Assembly: GCA_963778465.1 (NCBI GenBank)
Contig: CAVZUK010000002.1
Location: forward strand, 1,116,001-1,180,000
Length of the DNA: 64,000 bases
Origin: CAVZBW01 sp963778465
Lineage (GTDB): Bacteria; Actinomycetota; Acidimicrobiia; Acidimicrobiales; RAAP-2
Direction: 5' to 3'
Both the position numbers and the translations under genes were made by a program. The notes beneath the pieces were generated by a model. The model had not been told where the DNA came from. It made no database searches and saw only the letters and a list, made by a program, of their open reading frames with translations. Shown one piece after another: positions 17,276-25,838 of this stretch (positions are counted from its first letter, which is position 1; every line of letters begins with the position of its first letter).

Positions 17276-18031
17276 CTAAAGGAAGTGGCGCAGCGCCTGG
17301 ATCGTCTGATTGCCCAATGTCCCGGCGATACCTTCCAGCGTCATAAGCACATCGAGCCGAGGCCAGGGCTCCTCGAAGAAGCAGAGACCATAACGAAGCT
17401 GTGCTGGCAGTTCGCGGTCCAAGACCGGCTGAGGGAAAATAACCCGACCAATCTCCTCGCCCGGAGCAAGCGGCCGTTCAGAGAGGCGCCATTCGTGTGC
17501 CAACCATCCCACGCCACCCGGCCCGACGTGCAGGCCACTCAAAGAGCCACCTGCGATTGCTGGACGGCGATGCCTGTCAACCATCGCCAACCGTTCCAAC
17601 CATTTTAGGTGGGGGGTATTGGTTGGTTGAAAGGGCTGCGCAAGCCAGATCGCGTGCACCACCTCGTCTGGGACGTGCTGCAGGGCGCGCTCTCGCGCCC
17701 GGTCGAACCCCTTCTGATCCTCACGGATCACGAACTGCGTGGTGTGCTCTACTTGACGACGACGGGTCGCCGGGACGGTCAACAGCACCAGATAATCGAG
17801 GCAACTTCGCATGTGATACAGGCATTCGCCAACGAGCAGCGGCAAGTGCGGCGGAACGTGAGCCCGATCCTCGGCGACCACGTAGACGTGCTCACGGCCC
17901 CCGTTTTCAAGAACCAACCGAGCCGTGTAGGGGCGGCCCTCAGTGAACTCCGCGCAAATCTGCCTGATTCCCCGAAGGTGCTCGGATACCCGCTGCATCT
18001 TTTGTCGAACGGGGTCCAAAAGATCGGGCAC
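17276..18031 (-). CDS. Hypothetical protein, 251 aa
   Basis: A 251-residue soluble protein that starts with GTG at 18031. It has a charged helical N-terminus, a segment HMRSCLDYLVLL near residue 93 of a type seen in hypothetical proteins on mobile DNA, and a WLERLAMVDRHR stretch near residue 143. There is no enzyme motif I can name. Base composition is lower in G+C than in the flanking chromosome, as for the whole 16-39 kb zone. It stands alone between non-coding stretches and is likely cargo of an integrated element. Confidence 0.65.
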   Translation of the reverse strand: MPDLLDPVRQKMQRVSEHLRGIRQICAEFTEGRPYTARLVLENGGREHVYVVAEDRAHVPPHLPLLVGECLYHMRSCLDYLVLLTVPATRRRQVEHTTQFVIREDQKGFDRARERALQHVPDEVVHAIWLAQPFQPTNTPHLKWLERLAMVDRHRRPAIAGGSLSGLHVGPGGVGWLAHEWRLSERPLAPGEEIGRVIFPQPVLDRELPAQLRYGLCFFEEPWPRLDVLMTLEGIAGTLGNQTIQALRHFL

Positions 18032-18439
18032 TGACCGATTTTACGATTCGGGACGGCCACCCCACCGGTTGGCACCCTCGCCCGCCCCCGACCCGGCCCC
18101 CCCGACCGCCGCTCCGCTGGGCGACGCCACCGCGAGGTGGCTTACCTAGCTCCGCTTCGGGGGTCCCGCCAGTCCTATCGTCCACGCCATCCGATGGCTT
18201 GCTCGGCTGGTGTAACTGTGACATCCGTACGGTCGCTGAAGTTGAACGCATCAGCTGCGTGTGGCATGGACGACATGGTACGGCCGAGTGGACGCATCCT
18301 CGCTCTATCCCTTAGCCGGTACGCGAGATGGGGGTATCGGTCCGGGCGCCGGCGCAGCGCTTCGGGGCCCATCGACGGACGGTGCGCCAGGCTTGACGGA
18401 TGCCGATCACCGATATGTGTGAAGGATGAGACTAGCGAA
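18032..18439. other. Intergenic, no gene recognised
   Basis: About 0.4 kb between two minus-strand genes. No plausible coding frame, RNA gene or strong repeat was recognised. Confidence 0.5.
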
Positions 18440-19255
18440 TCACTCGTTACCGAAAGAGGTCCCAACACCGGGAACTCCGCCCGCGTTCACCACGGTCGCC
18501 CCAGGATGTTGTGCGCTCAGATCGAGCAGGTTGAGATTGGCAGGAGTCTCGGGCAGATACTCGTAAGTCTGGAATTGTACGGTCTCTGGGCACTGTGGTC
18601 CCTGCTGACAGGCGATCGTCCCCTGAAGGAGTAGCGGGTGGTAGTCGCTCTTGGCGACGTCATAAGTGCCATCGCTGAGCCCGCCACCGTCGGGCAGACC
18701 CGACAACGACAAGACGTAGGCCGGGACCCCGTCCACGACTGTCGAACCCGAGACCTGCGCTTGGCCAGACGAAATGAGCGAGCGGATGGTGGCAGCTGTG
18801 TCGACCGGCGGGTGGTTCTGAGGGTTGTAGATGTCGACGTAGAGCGTATTGGAAGCGGCGTCGTAGCTCGACGACGTCGTTCCGTTGAACGCAGCTTCAT
18901 AGCCGAACTTGATGAACCGATACGAGGATCCGGCGGTCCAGAGCTCGTAGGCCTCCGCCGGACTCGAGCCCACCGTGATCGTGGCGGCGACGTGGAACAC
19001 GGAGTCGGGCGGCGGGGAGAGAGCGTCCTGAGCGGACGCGAGGATGGCCGCGTCGGCAGGGCTCGGGCCAGTTCCAACCCCAGCCCCTAGGACCAGGGCG
19101 AGGATGAGGCCCAATACGGCAAGGCTTCCCGGCGCGCCAATCGCAACCGCTCGCTTGAGGTGGCGTCGCTGGTCCCGGTGGCGAGCCAGATCGGCTTCGA
19201 CCGCCGACCGAAGCTCGTGGCGGAATGACTGCAGCTCAGTTGGAGGCATGGTCAT
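18440..19255 (-). CDS. Membrane-anchored protein, putative sigma-factor partner
   Basis: A 271-residue protein: a basic, helical cytoplasmic N-terminus of about 35 residues, one transmembrane segment around residues 42-62 (LAVLGLILALVLGAG), then an extracellular beta-rich domain. It starts one base after the stop of an ECF sigma factor gene. This layout is typical of membrane anti-sigma factors or sigma-linked surface sensors, but no zinc-binding HxxxCxxC motif is visible. The anti-sigma role is therefore inferred from gene order and topology only. Confidence 0.7.
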   Translation of the reverse strand: MTMPPTELQSFRHELRSAVEADLARHRDQRRHLKRAVAIGAPGSLAVLGLILALVLGAGVGTGPSPADAAILASAQDALSPPPDSVFHVAATITVGSSPAEAYELWTAGSSYRFIKFGYEAAFNGTTSSSYDAASNTLYVDIYNPQNHPPVDTAATIRSLISSGQAQVSGSTVVDGVPAYVLSLSGLPDGGGLSDGTYDVAKSDYHPLLLQGTIACQQGPQCPETVQFQTYEYLPETPANLNLLDLSAQHPGATVVNAGGVPGVGTSFGNE

Positions 19256-19256
19256 C

Positions 19257-19799
19257 TCAGAACCCTCCTAGGGCTAGATGGAGACGGCGGAGTGATCGAG
19301 AGACGCGCAGGCGAGCTGCGACAGGAGTGCAATGGAGGCGCTGGGCAATCTCGTTATAGGGCCTTTGTTCGACCAAGCGCAGTACGAGCAGCTCGCGCTC
19401 GGAGTCAGGAAGGTTCGCAACTGCGCGAAGGACGGCCGAGGGAAACGACAAGCGGTCCTCGACGGCCTCGAAGTCGGCGTGCATGACGGTTGCAGGCAGA
19501 CCCAGACGCTCCCGGGCGCGGTATTCGACCCGACGCTTGCGCAGCGAGGTCCGAAACACATTGTTGGCGATGCCATAGAGCCACGGCAGAGCGGAGCCAT
19601 TGTGCTCGTTGCGGAAACGCTTTCGGCTGCGCCATGCCACCGCAAAGACCTCGGCGGTCAGATCGGCGCCATAGTCTCCTACCCTCACACTCGACCACGC
19701 GAGTATCTGATTCACGTGGCGGTCGTAGAGCTCGGCAAATGCGTCAGGATCCTCTAGGACCAGCAACTCGGCGTCCGACCGCCCAGACCACGCGCTCAC
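19257..19799 (-). CDS. ECF-type RNA polymerase sigma factor
   Basis: A 180-residue sigma-70 family protein. Region 2 is at the N-terminus (DAFAELYDRHV, then LTAEVFAVAWRSRKRF), and region 4 at the C-terminus has LPDSERELLVLRLVEQ followed by the helix-turn-helix EIAQRLHCTPVAARLRVSRSLRRL split here as two helices. I use the GTG at 19799, just before the sigma region 2 core; longer starts add unrelated residues. No Shine-Dalgarno is visible, so translation may be leaderless. It forms an operon with the membrane protein that follows. Confidence 0.82.
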   Translation of the reverse strand: MSAWSGRSDAELLVLEDPDAFAELYDRHVNQILAWSSVRVGDYGADLTAEVFAVAWRSRKRFRNEHNGSALPWLYGIANNVFRTSLRKRRVEYRARERLGLPATVMHADFEAVEDRLSFPSAVLRAVANLPDSERELLVLRLVEQRPYNEIAQRLHCTPVAARLRVSRSLRRLHLALGGF

Positions 19800-20250
19800 A
19801 ATCTGTATATGACACCTCGGCGGAAAATGTGTCACGCTACCTCGGAAGACCAGAAGCGAGGGTTCTTGCGGAGTGAGCATCTTCGAGCTATCTGGAAACT
19901 CGATCCTGATTACCCCCGCCTCTACGACACGGAGTCGGGCAGCCACAATCTCAAGAGAAACCTAGTCAACGGGAGGGCCCGGAGTGTCGGCCTCCGGCGT
20001 CTGATGGTAGACCTCCTCGCCTATCAGCTTGAGCGGAACGCTCGCGCTTACGCGCTCTACGGTCGACGCAACCACGGACCCCCCCCTTGCTCTCAGCTCC
20101 CACCGCCGCGGCGTAGCACCTCGGCTAGGGTCCCACGCGGGCACGGATGGCCCACCAGCTGGTCGAAAGGCCAGCGCGGCGTAAAATGTCAGGGTGCCTT
20201 CGGTCACAGCTGCTCTTGCGTAGTTTTGGCCCAGGTTTTCGCCCAGTCCG
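19800..20250. other. Intergenic upstream of sigma factor and tRNA
   Basis: About 0.45 kb. A possible minus-strand promoter for the sigma gene lies at 19803-19832 (GTGACA and CATATA, 18 bases apart). The rest shows no gene; short frames lack ribosome sites and domains. Confidence 0.35.
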
Positions 20251-20326
20251 GCCCCCGTAGCTCAGTGGATAGAGCGTCGGTTTCCTAAACCGTGCGTCGC
20301 AGGTTCGAGTCCTGCCGGGGGCGCCA
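20251..20326 (+). tRNA. tRNA-Arg (anticodon CCU)
   Basis: A 76-base tRNA with a fully paired acceptor stem GCCCCCG/CGGGGGC, a D-arm with AGCTCAGTGGATAGAGC, an anticodon loop TTCCTAA giving CCU for AGG codons, a T-arm GCAGG-TTCGAGT-CCTGC and an encoded CCA. There is a U-U mismatch at the base of the anticodon stem. tRNA-Arg(CCU) genes are frequent integration sites for genomic islands, and the last 15 bases recur at 21615-21629. Confidence 0.95.
20312..20326 (+). repeat. tRNA 3'-end direct repeat, copy 1 (candidate att site)
   Basis: CTGCCGGGGGCGCCA, the last 15 bases of tRNA-Arg, is repeated exactly at 21615-21629, on the far side of the IS element and next to a recombinase remnant. It is short for a tRNA attachment core, so the assignment is tentative. 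Confidence 0.45.
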
Positions 20327-20330
20327 CTGT

Positions 20331-20354
20331 GATGTCGCGAGTCATCGGAGACCG
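20331..20354 (+). repeat. IS481-family terminal inverted repeat, left
   Basis: Begins GATGTCGCGAG and ends CATCGGAGACCG. Pairs with the reverse complement of 21553-21576 with four mismatches. Confidence 0.7.
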
Positions 20355-20390
20355 ATGTCGCGGGACATCGTACACCGCCAAATGGCCTGC

Positions 20391-21575
20391 TCAGGGCTGA
20401 CGCTGGTAGTTCTTGGTCGGATCGAGAACGAGGCGCCGGATGGGTGAGCCATCCAGAGCCACGATCTCGATATGACGCCCGTCGATCAACATGGCGATGC
20501 GCCAGCCCTTGTAGGCCGCACCGATCCCGATGTGATGCAGGCGACCTCGGGCGCGAAGGGTCACCGATCCCGACTTGTCGACCTTGTCGAAGCGGAGCCG
20601 TCGATCACCGACGTCGACCAGTGGACGGCGCGGACGTGCCTTCTCCCGTGCCCGATAGACCGATGCCGGGGTCTGGCGACCGATGCCGCGATGGGGTCGC
20701 ACGTCGTTGTAGTAAGCCACGAAGCGGTCCAGGGCCCGCTGGAGTTGCTTCTTGGTCACCAGGGCCTCTTGGGCGGCGAGGAACTTCTTCACCGTCTGGT
20801 GAAAACGCTCGACCTTCCCACAGGTCTGGTAGGGACGGGAGTGCTTGGCAGTGATGCCCAAGGTGAAGAGCTCGTTTTCGAATCCACCGGCCAGGCCGTA
20901 GCGCTGCTGGGCAGTGAAGATGAGACCGTTGTCCGACAGGAAGGACGCCGGATACCCCCAGGTGGCGGCCGATTGGTGCAGCACCCGGGTCACATCGCTG
21001 CCCCGCACCGTCTTCATCGCCCTGGACGCCACGCACAACCTCGAGTGATCGTCGACCACGTTGAGGACCTCGAAGACCTCACCCGTCTCGAGCGCCACGT
21101 GCGTCACATCGGCCTGCCAGCACTCGTTCGGGAGCTCCGCGCAAAAGCGCTTGAAGGAGCTCTTCGGGCGCTTCTGGGGCTGGGGGTTGACGAAGCCCCG
21201 GGCCTTCAAGATCCGCCAGATCGTCGAGGTGGACGGCACCGATTGACGACGCCGCGCCAAGTGATACCGAATGGTCTCGGCTCCCGCGTCGAAGCCCCCT
21301 TCGGCGAGCTCCTTGCGCAGAGCCACGATCTCGTCCTCGTCGCGGTCGGCGATACGAGACGGTGAGCGCTTTGGGCGTCGACTCCTCGGCGCCAAGCCGT
21401 CGGGACCCTCCAGCCGGTAGCGACGCAGCAGCTTGAAGAGCCAGTTGGCACTCACCTTGTGACTGCGGGCCAACTCCTTGATGGGCCGCCCCGTCCGCAG
21501 GTGCGTCTCGATCAAGAGACCGGCCCATGTCCATCGGAGACCCTCCCGTTTGCGGTCTCCGATGTCTTGACACAT
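20391..21575 (-). CDS. IS481 family transposase
   Basis: A 394-residue transposase. Residues about 20-90 form a helix-turn-helix region (RPIKELARSHKVSANWLFKLL). The DDE integrase core has its first Asp in QADVTHV near residue 185, the second in LSDNGLIF near residue 248 and Glu in CGKVERFHQT near residue 290, then YNDVRPHRGIG. All three catalytic residues are present and the frame is open, so it may be active. The ATG at 21575 lies inside the terminal repeat. Confidence 0.9.
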   Translation of the reverse strand: MCQDIGDRKREGLRWTWAGLLIETHLRTGRPIKELARSHKVSANWLFKLLRRYRLEGPDGLAPRSRRPKRSPSRIADRDEDEIVALRKELAEGGFDAGAETIRYHLARRRQSVPSTSTIWRILKARGFVNPQPQKRPKSSFKRFCAELPNECWQADVTHVALETGEVFEVLNVVDDHSRLCVASRAMKTVRGSDVTRVLHQSAATWGYPASFLSDNGLIFTAQQRYGLAGGFENELFTLGITAKHSRPYQTCGKVERFHQTVKKFLAAQEALVTKKQLQRALDRFVAYYNDVRPHRGIGRQTPASVYRAREKARPRRPLVDVGDRRLRFDKVDKSGSVTLRARGRLHHIGIGAAYKGWRIAMLIDGRHIEIVALDGSPIRRLVLDPTKNYQRQP

Positions 21576-21576
21576 C
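21553..21576 (-). repeat. IS481-family terminal inverted repeat, right
   Basis: On the minus strand it reads GATGTGTCAAG and ends CATCGGAGACCG, mirroring 20331-20354. It contains the transposase start codon. Confidence 0.7.
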
Positions 21577-21614
21577 CCCGGGGCCGGCGGTCTCCTGTGT
21601 CCTGGAATCCGGCA

Positions 21615-21629
21615 CTGCCGGGGGCGCCA
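21615..21629 (+). repeat. tRNA 3'-end direct repeat, copy 2 (candidate att site)
   Basis: Exact copy of the last 15 bases of the tRNA-Arg gene (CTGCCGGGGGCGCCA), preceded by sequence that does not rebuild the T-arm. Consistent with the distal attachment site of an old integration. Confidence 0.4.
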
Positions 21630-21873
21630 AGGAAATCCCAGCTGGGATAGAGATAAGGCCGCGGAAATGCCGCACCTGTGCACGCCCGCACTAGTCGTTG
21701 CCCGGGGTCCCGCCAGGCCGACGGTCATTGCCGTCTGTCACTGCCTCGCCTGAGGGTCGTCAGCCCCTCCGGCTCAGCCCCGTGCGTTTTCCCTGACCGG
21801 ACAAGAGCCATCAGGAAGGCCCAGTGGCTTTTCCGGGCCGGGGGTTGCACGGCTAATCGCCGTCACCGTCGCC

Positions 21874-22106
21874 ATCGACCGTCATGGCCACGTCGGGTCG
21901 GATCGCCTTGGTGCGGGCTCCGTGACGTCGATCGTGAAGCCCCATGCGCAACGAGCGGGGCTCGACCCCGCTGAGGTCGCCGGCCATAGTCTCCGGTCTG
22001 GGCTCGCAACGGCAGCCGCGGCAGCGGGCGTCTGGCGATCCTTCGGCGGTACGTCAGGGAAGGGTCCCTGTTTAGGGAGGACGCAGCCGCACAGGTTGGA
22101 CTCTGA
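21874..22106 (+). pseudogene. Tyrosine recombinase C-terminal remnant with internal deletion
   Basis: The first part reads IDRHGHVGSDRLGAGSV, then RAGLDPAEVAGHSLRSGLATAAAAAG, the H-x-L-R catalytic box of XerC/integrase-type enzymes. At about 22030 the frame changes and the sequence resumes as LAILRRYVREGSLFREDAAA and ends in QVGL and a stop, the family C-terminus with its catalytic tyrosine. The segment with the second G-H box between them is deleted. No N-terminal half is present. It faces away from the tRNA-Arg/IS block. Confidence 0.75.
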
Positions 22107-22267
22107 TGCAGATAACCGGCGATTAATGGACGCCTGACCTCGCAATCGCGTTGGTAGTGCCAATGTACGAGAGCTGGGTCCCTGGGAAAAGTGAGTACAC
22201 GTTCGGCACCGCGGTTCAGCACTGCCCCCTGCAACCTCGACGAGGCGCGTTTCAGAGAGGAGAGAAG

Positions 22268-22720
22268 ATGAGGCGCAGCAAGGTCTCCGCAACGGTCCGT
22301 ATCGGCGTGGTTCTTTCACTCGGCTCGATCGGGGCCGTTGCGGGTCTCGCCACCCCTGCCTCCGCTGCTAAGTCGGTGGTGATCGCACATCGCATCGGCG
22401 GGATACATAACCCAGAGACCTACTCCCTCGACTGTGGAGCCCTCGGCCAGGGCTATGTAGAAGGGGTGGGGGACAACCGCACCGAAGCCCGAACGGACAT
22501 CGACCGAGATAACAACACCCCCGCTCTCGCCATCGCCAGGAACACCGAGTCGTTCGTGTTTCTCTCGAGGGTGGTGACTTCCGTTGATCTCGTGGTTGCC
22601 CTTCCGGGCACTTCGATCGTGACGTTCTACTGCACCTCGGACAAACTGCAAGGCTGGCGAGTTCTCGGCAGTTCTCGGGGTTCAGAAGTGTTGACACCTC
22701 GACCCGGAAGGCATCTGTGA
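22268..22720 (+). CDS. Small secreted protein, paralogue A
   Basis: A 150-residue protein with a clear signal peptide (RRSK, then a hydrophobic stretch, cleavage after PASA near residue 33). Conserved landmarks are LDCGALGQGYVEG and YCTSDKLQGWRVLGSSRG. Two cysteines in the mature part may form a disulfide. The ATG has GAGAGGAGAG upstream. Its stop overlaps the start of a homologous second gene, so the two are co-expressed. No known domain is recognised; the C-terminal ten residues differ from the partner. Confidence 0.75.
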   Translation: MRRSKVSATVRIGVVLSLGSIGAVAGLATPASAAKSVVIAHRIGGIHNPETYSLDCGALGQGYVEGVGDNRTEARTDIDRDNNTPALAIARNTESFVFLSRVVTSVDLVVALPGTSIVTFYCTSDKLQGWRVLGSSRGSEVLTPRPGRHL

Positions 22721-23226
22721 TGCAGAAAAGCGACACCGCTCCGATACGTACGAAGCGCACCGGCGTCCATTTGGCTTTCGCACTGATGCTGGGTTTGACG
22801 GGCACTCTAACGACTTCTGTTGCTGTCGCCTCCGCCCAACCGGCCCCTACCGGATCGGTGATCTCCCATGAGTTCTCCGGCAGTGTCCACAACCTGGGAT
22901 CGGTCGACCTTCACGAACTCGATTGCCCGGCGCTCGGCCAGGGCTACGTGGATGGATCTCCGGACAGCGGCGTTTTTGCAAGAACCACTCCGACGGTGTT
23001 TGTCATCCATATTGACCGCACGGTCGGCTACGACGTATACCCCCTGGACACAGCGCCTCTGGCATTTGCCTCGCGAGTCGTAACGAAAGTGAGGCTTAGG
23101 GTTTACGGCTCGGGGAGCTATGACCTTAACCTGTCTTGCACCTCGGACGCCGAACAAGGCTGGCGAGTCTTCGGCAGCTCGCCCCTAGGGCGGTTGAAGA
23201 ACCATTTCTCGGTCAAGCCATCATGA
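22720..23226 (+). CDS. Small secreted protein, paralogue B
   Basis: A 168-residue homologue of the preceding gene. It has a signal peptide (hydrophobic LAFALMLGLTGTLTTSVAVA, cleavage near ASAQ), LDCPALGQGYVDG and SCTSDAEQGWRVFGSS, with the same two cysteines. The ATG at 22720 overlaps the previous stop (TGATG); an in-frame GTG lies at 22717. The pair looks like a tandem duplication that has diverged. Function unknown; secretion is the only safe inference. Confidence 0.75.
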   Translation: MQKSDTAPIRTKRTGVHLAFALMLGLTGTLTTSVAVASAQPAPTGSVISHEFSGSVHNLGSVDLHELDCPALGQGYVDGSPDSGVFARTTPTVFVIHIDRTVGYDVYPLDTAPLAFASRVVTKVRLRVYGSGSYDLNLSCTSDAEQGWRVFGSSPLGRLKNHFSVKPS

Positions 23227-23427
23227 GGACTGGTCGTCCACGAGTGCGGAGACTTCAGCGGCAACGGGACGTAAGGCTGGAAGTAGCGGCGCAGTTTCGC
23301 ACGCCAGAATCCTGACGGCTTCCCCGGCGCCTATCCTGCGGGTATCGCCGAACCTGACAAGCTCCTCACTGGCAACGAGCGCAACGTCAGCGAACGTATC
23401 CGTGGATACGTCTATGGCACGATCGGC

Positions 23428-23862
23428 GTGTTGGTAGTGCTGGGCACTCTTGGAGCCGAACACCAAGACCCGAGCGCTCCGGTGGCGGCGTTAGTGGTCT
23501 TCGTCGGCGCGGTTGCAGTGTGGCTTGCCCACTCCTTCTCTGAGGTGGTCGCCGAACGGATTCGCCTCAAGCACCGGGTTGGGCTCACCGGTACGGTCGT
23601 CTTGCTTCGCTCGTCATGGCCGATCGTTTCGGCGGCACTTCCAAGCGCTGCCGTGATCTGCCTCGGCTGGATCGGGCTGTGGGCCGTGTCCACGAGCCTC
23701 CGAGTGTCCACTGCTCTCGCCGTTGTCGCCCTCGCCTTTGCCGGCTGGGTCGCCGCTCGAGTCGCAGGCGAGCGCGGACTCGCTGTCGGATTCGACACCG
23801 TGGCGGCTGCGGCTTTGGGCATCGCGATCGCTCTTCTTGAGTTTGCAGTCACGCATGCCTGA
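23428..23862 (+). CDS. Integral membrane protein, apparent 5' truncation
   Basis: A 144-residue protein with about four hydrophobic helices (VAALVVFVGAVAVWLAHSF, ALPSAAVICLGWIGLWAV, ALAVVALAFAGWVAA, AAAALGIAIALLEFAV). The GTG at 23428 falls inside the first helix. Coding-like sequence in the same frame extends upstream to about 23335 and reads NERNVSERIRGYVYGTI, but without an ATG, GTG or TTG start. Either the true start is unusual or the 5' end has been lost. I do not recognise a specific function. Confidence 0.55.
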   Translation: MLVVLGTLGAEHQDPSAPVAALVVFVGAVAVWLAHSFSEVVAERIRLKHRVGLTGTVVLLRSSWPIVSAALPSAAVICLGWIGLWAVSTSLRVSTALAVVALAFAGWVAARVAGERGLAVGFDTVAAAALGIAIALLEFAVTHA

Positions 23863-23947
23863 CGTGTGGGCACCACGACTCGGCGGTCACCCGGCGGGCT
23901 CTCCACGAAAAGCGGAAGAAACGCTAAGTCAAGTGGGATTCAGGGAA

Positions 23948-24145
23948 TCACCATGGAGCGCGCCGATGCCATCGCCGCTGTAAATCCCAGAGGCCCACAG
24001 CAAGCAGAGCGATACCCAAAATCACCACGAACTGCCAACTCCTGAGGACGGCCATCAGAATGAACGCGGGAATGACGAGCAGCCTGAGCTGGTAGACGCG
24101 GTCCCACCGCTCCCTGGTACTGCGCAGCTGCTGGCCGTCCACCAT
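23948..24145 (-). CDS. Small two-helix membrane protein, 65 aa
   Basis: A 65-residue candidate gene with a charged N-terminus (RSTRERWDRVYQ), two hydrophobic segments around residues 19-34 and 37-53, and a basic tail. The topology is coherent but the ribosome site is poor and no relatives are recognised. Confidence 0.4.
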   Translation of the reverse strand: MVDGQQLRSTRERWDRVYQLRLLVIPAFILMAVLRSWQFVVILGIALLAVGLWDLQRRWHRRAPW

Positions 24146-24677
24146 TGCAACGAGGCTAGAACTCAGGGTAGTCGGCGGACTCAGCTGTCATGCGATAACC
24201 CTAGGACGCGACACTGCCCCAAGCGCCAGAAGCGACAGCCTCTGGTGGCCGAGGTGGCGCAGGCTCGGTACGACCCAGATCGCATCTCGGACAGACGGAC
24301 GCCATTCGGAAGTGGGTCAAGTTCTGCCACCGTCGCCGAGGAACTCGAAACGGTCACAACCGGACGCTGCAGCAGCGTGAACCGCTCGTTAGGGAGTGAG
24401 GCGGCACGGTGCAGGCAGGTCCTGGGATCAGATCCAATGCGCTCTAGTTCCAGGCGGTAGGGCACACTTTGCTGCGCCGACGCCCGTCCATTACCTCCTA
24501 GTGCCCGCCACCGCGCTGCGGTTTCCGTTCGGATGCCGTGCTTCAAGGAGGCCAGCTGCTGGAAGTCCCCTACAGCCCCAGAGGCCAGGGCCCAACATCG
24601 CCCGATGAGTTACCCACCGATCGAAGCCTTCGTCGCCGCCGGCCTCCCTGGCACCGATCCAAAGGTCGCCAGTCCCT
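24146..24677. other. Intergenic, no gene recognised
   Basis: About 0.5 kb at the end of the mobile zone. Short frames on both strands lack ribosome sites and domains. No RNA gene seen. Confidence 0.45.
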
Positions 24678-25838
24678 CTACCAGAGCGATCGAAGCTGGA
24701 CGCCGATCTGTCGGTCACGAATCATTTCGGAACGCTCGATGGGCGATACCCGCGCCGTCGTCTGAAGGAGTTCCCCGAGGGCGGCGGTCCCCACGAGCGA
24801 TACCGCGTGTCGTGGCGCCTCGATCTCACCGAACCAACGGCACTGAAGGACGCCCGAGGTATGACCGCCTGTGTCGAGCCAGTTCCTCACCAGCGGGTCT
24901 TCGGCAGCGACAACGACCCGCAACCAACCATCCTCGTCGACCGAAGCCTGGCGCTTGTTCAAGCTGCTCTGTGCGTTCGCCCAGTCGAGCGTCGAGAAGA
25001 AGGCGTCGGTCAGCGACAGAGAAAACCCGGTGCAACCCGTGGGCACCGACACCTCCAGCAGGAGCGCTTCTTTGGGACCGATTTCGAAGCATCCTTCGAA
25101 GTACTGCTGATCTGCACGCCCGCCGTTGGCCGAGTAGTCGATGGCCTCCAGGCGATTGATGACGTCCTTGCCTCGGAGATCGGCCACCCTTCGAACGCCG
25201 GACATGATCATCGCCTCGACCACGATCGCGTACGAGCGCAACCGGTCCCTCATGGTCTCGGCGTCCAGGCGCTCACGGTGAGAGTCGACGTCCAGCCGGA
25301 CGATGGCCAGTCGAGGATCGACGTGGTCCCCCCATGCATCAGACGTGCTGCGCAGCATGAGGGTCCGCATGGCAGGGTCCAGTGCCCACCAGTTGGCGGC
25401 AGCTGCTGGGCGCTCCTGGGCGAGGACGACTTCAAAGGTGCCGTCGTCGCGCGTCGACAGATCCGCGAACTCGAAGGGGGCGAAGGTCAACAATCCGTCG
25501 GCCGTCGGCGGTCCGAAGGGCATGATGGAGATGTCGGGAACAGTGCCCCGTTGCCCCCTGATCAAGTACTGCCCGCTCCCGTCGATCGTCGCCGTTCGAT
25601 ACACGGTGTCGGGGTTCGGCGATCCGTACATCTGGTGGTAACCGACGCTCGGGAGAAACGCAGGATTGTGGGGATCCGCAATTAGATGCGAGAGATGGGC
25701 GCCCATCATCGTCCCGAAGATCTTTATCGTCAGATCGGTCTCGCGTACTTCGTCGGTGCCTGCCGCGGTGCGATCCAGAAGGCACGCCGTCATGTGCTCC
25801 AGGTTCGCGAAGCAGCCGAGGAGGTCGAGCGGATCCAT
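24678..25838 (-). CDS. DUF1214-type protein
   Basis: A 386-residue protein of a family frequent in actinobacterial catabolic clusters. It contains NPDTVYRTATIDGSGQYL near residue 75 and, near the C-terminus, the DUF1214-like pattern NAQSSLNKRQASVDEDG followed by NWLDTGGH. Function of the family is not established. It overlaps the end of the sulfotransferase gene (TGATG), so the two are translated together. No signal peptide is seen. Confidence 0.75.
   Translation of the reverse strand: MDPLDLLGCFANLEHMTACLLDRTAAGTDEVRETDLTIKIFGTMMGAHLSHLIADPHNPAFLPSVGYHQMYGSPNPDTVYRTATIDGSGQYLIRGQRGTVPDISIMPFGPPTADGLLTFAPFEFADLSTRDDGTFEVVLAQERPAAAANWWALDPAMRTLMLRSTSDAWGDHVDPRLAIVRLDVDSHRERLDAETMRDRLRSYAIVVEAMIMSGVRRVADLRGKDVINRLEAIDYSANGGRADQQYFEGCFEIGPKEALLLEVSVPTGCTGFSLSLTDAFFSTLDWANAQSSLNKRQASVDEDGWLRVVVAAEDPLVRNWLDTGGHTSGVLQCRWFGEIEAPRHAVSLVGTAALGELLQTTARVSPIERSEMIRDRQIGVQLRSLW

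Larger units (their letters stand above)
20331..21576 (-). mobile_element. IS481-family insertion sequence
   Basis: A compact element of about 1.24 kb holding one transposase on the minus strand, bounded by imperfect 24-base inverted repeats at 20331-20354 and 21553-21576 (20 of 24 positions match, sharing CATCGGAGACCG). It lies five bases beyond the tRNA-Arg gene. No clear target duplication was seen; the exact ends may shift by two or three bases. Confidence 0.75.

Noticed and set aside
24181..24546. A 121-codon minus-strand frame
   Set aside because: No ribosome site or domain and low-complexity composition.
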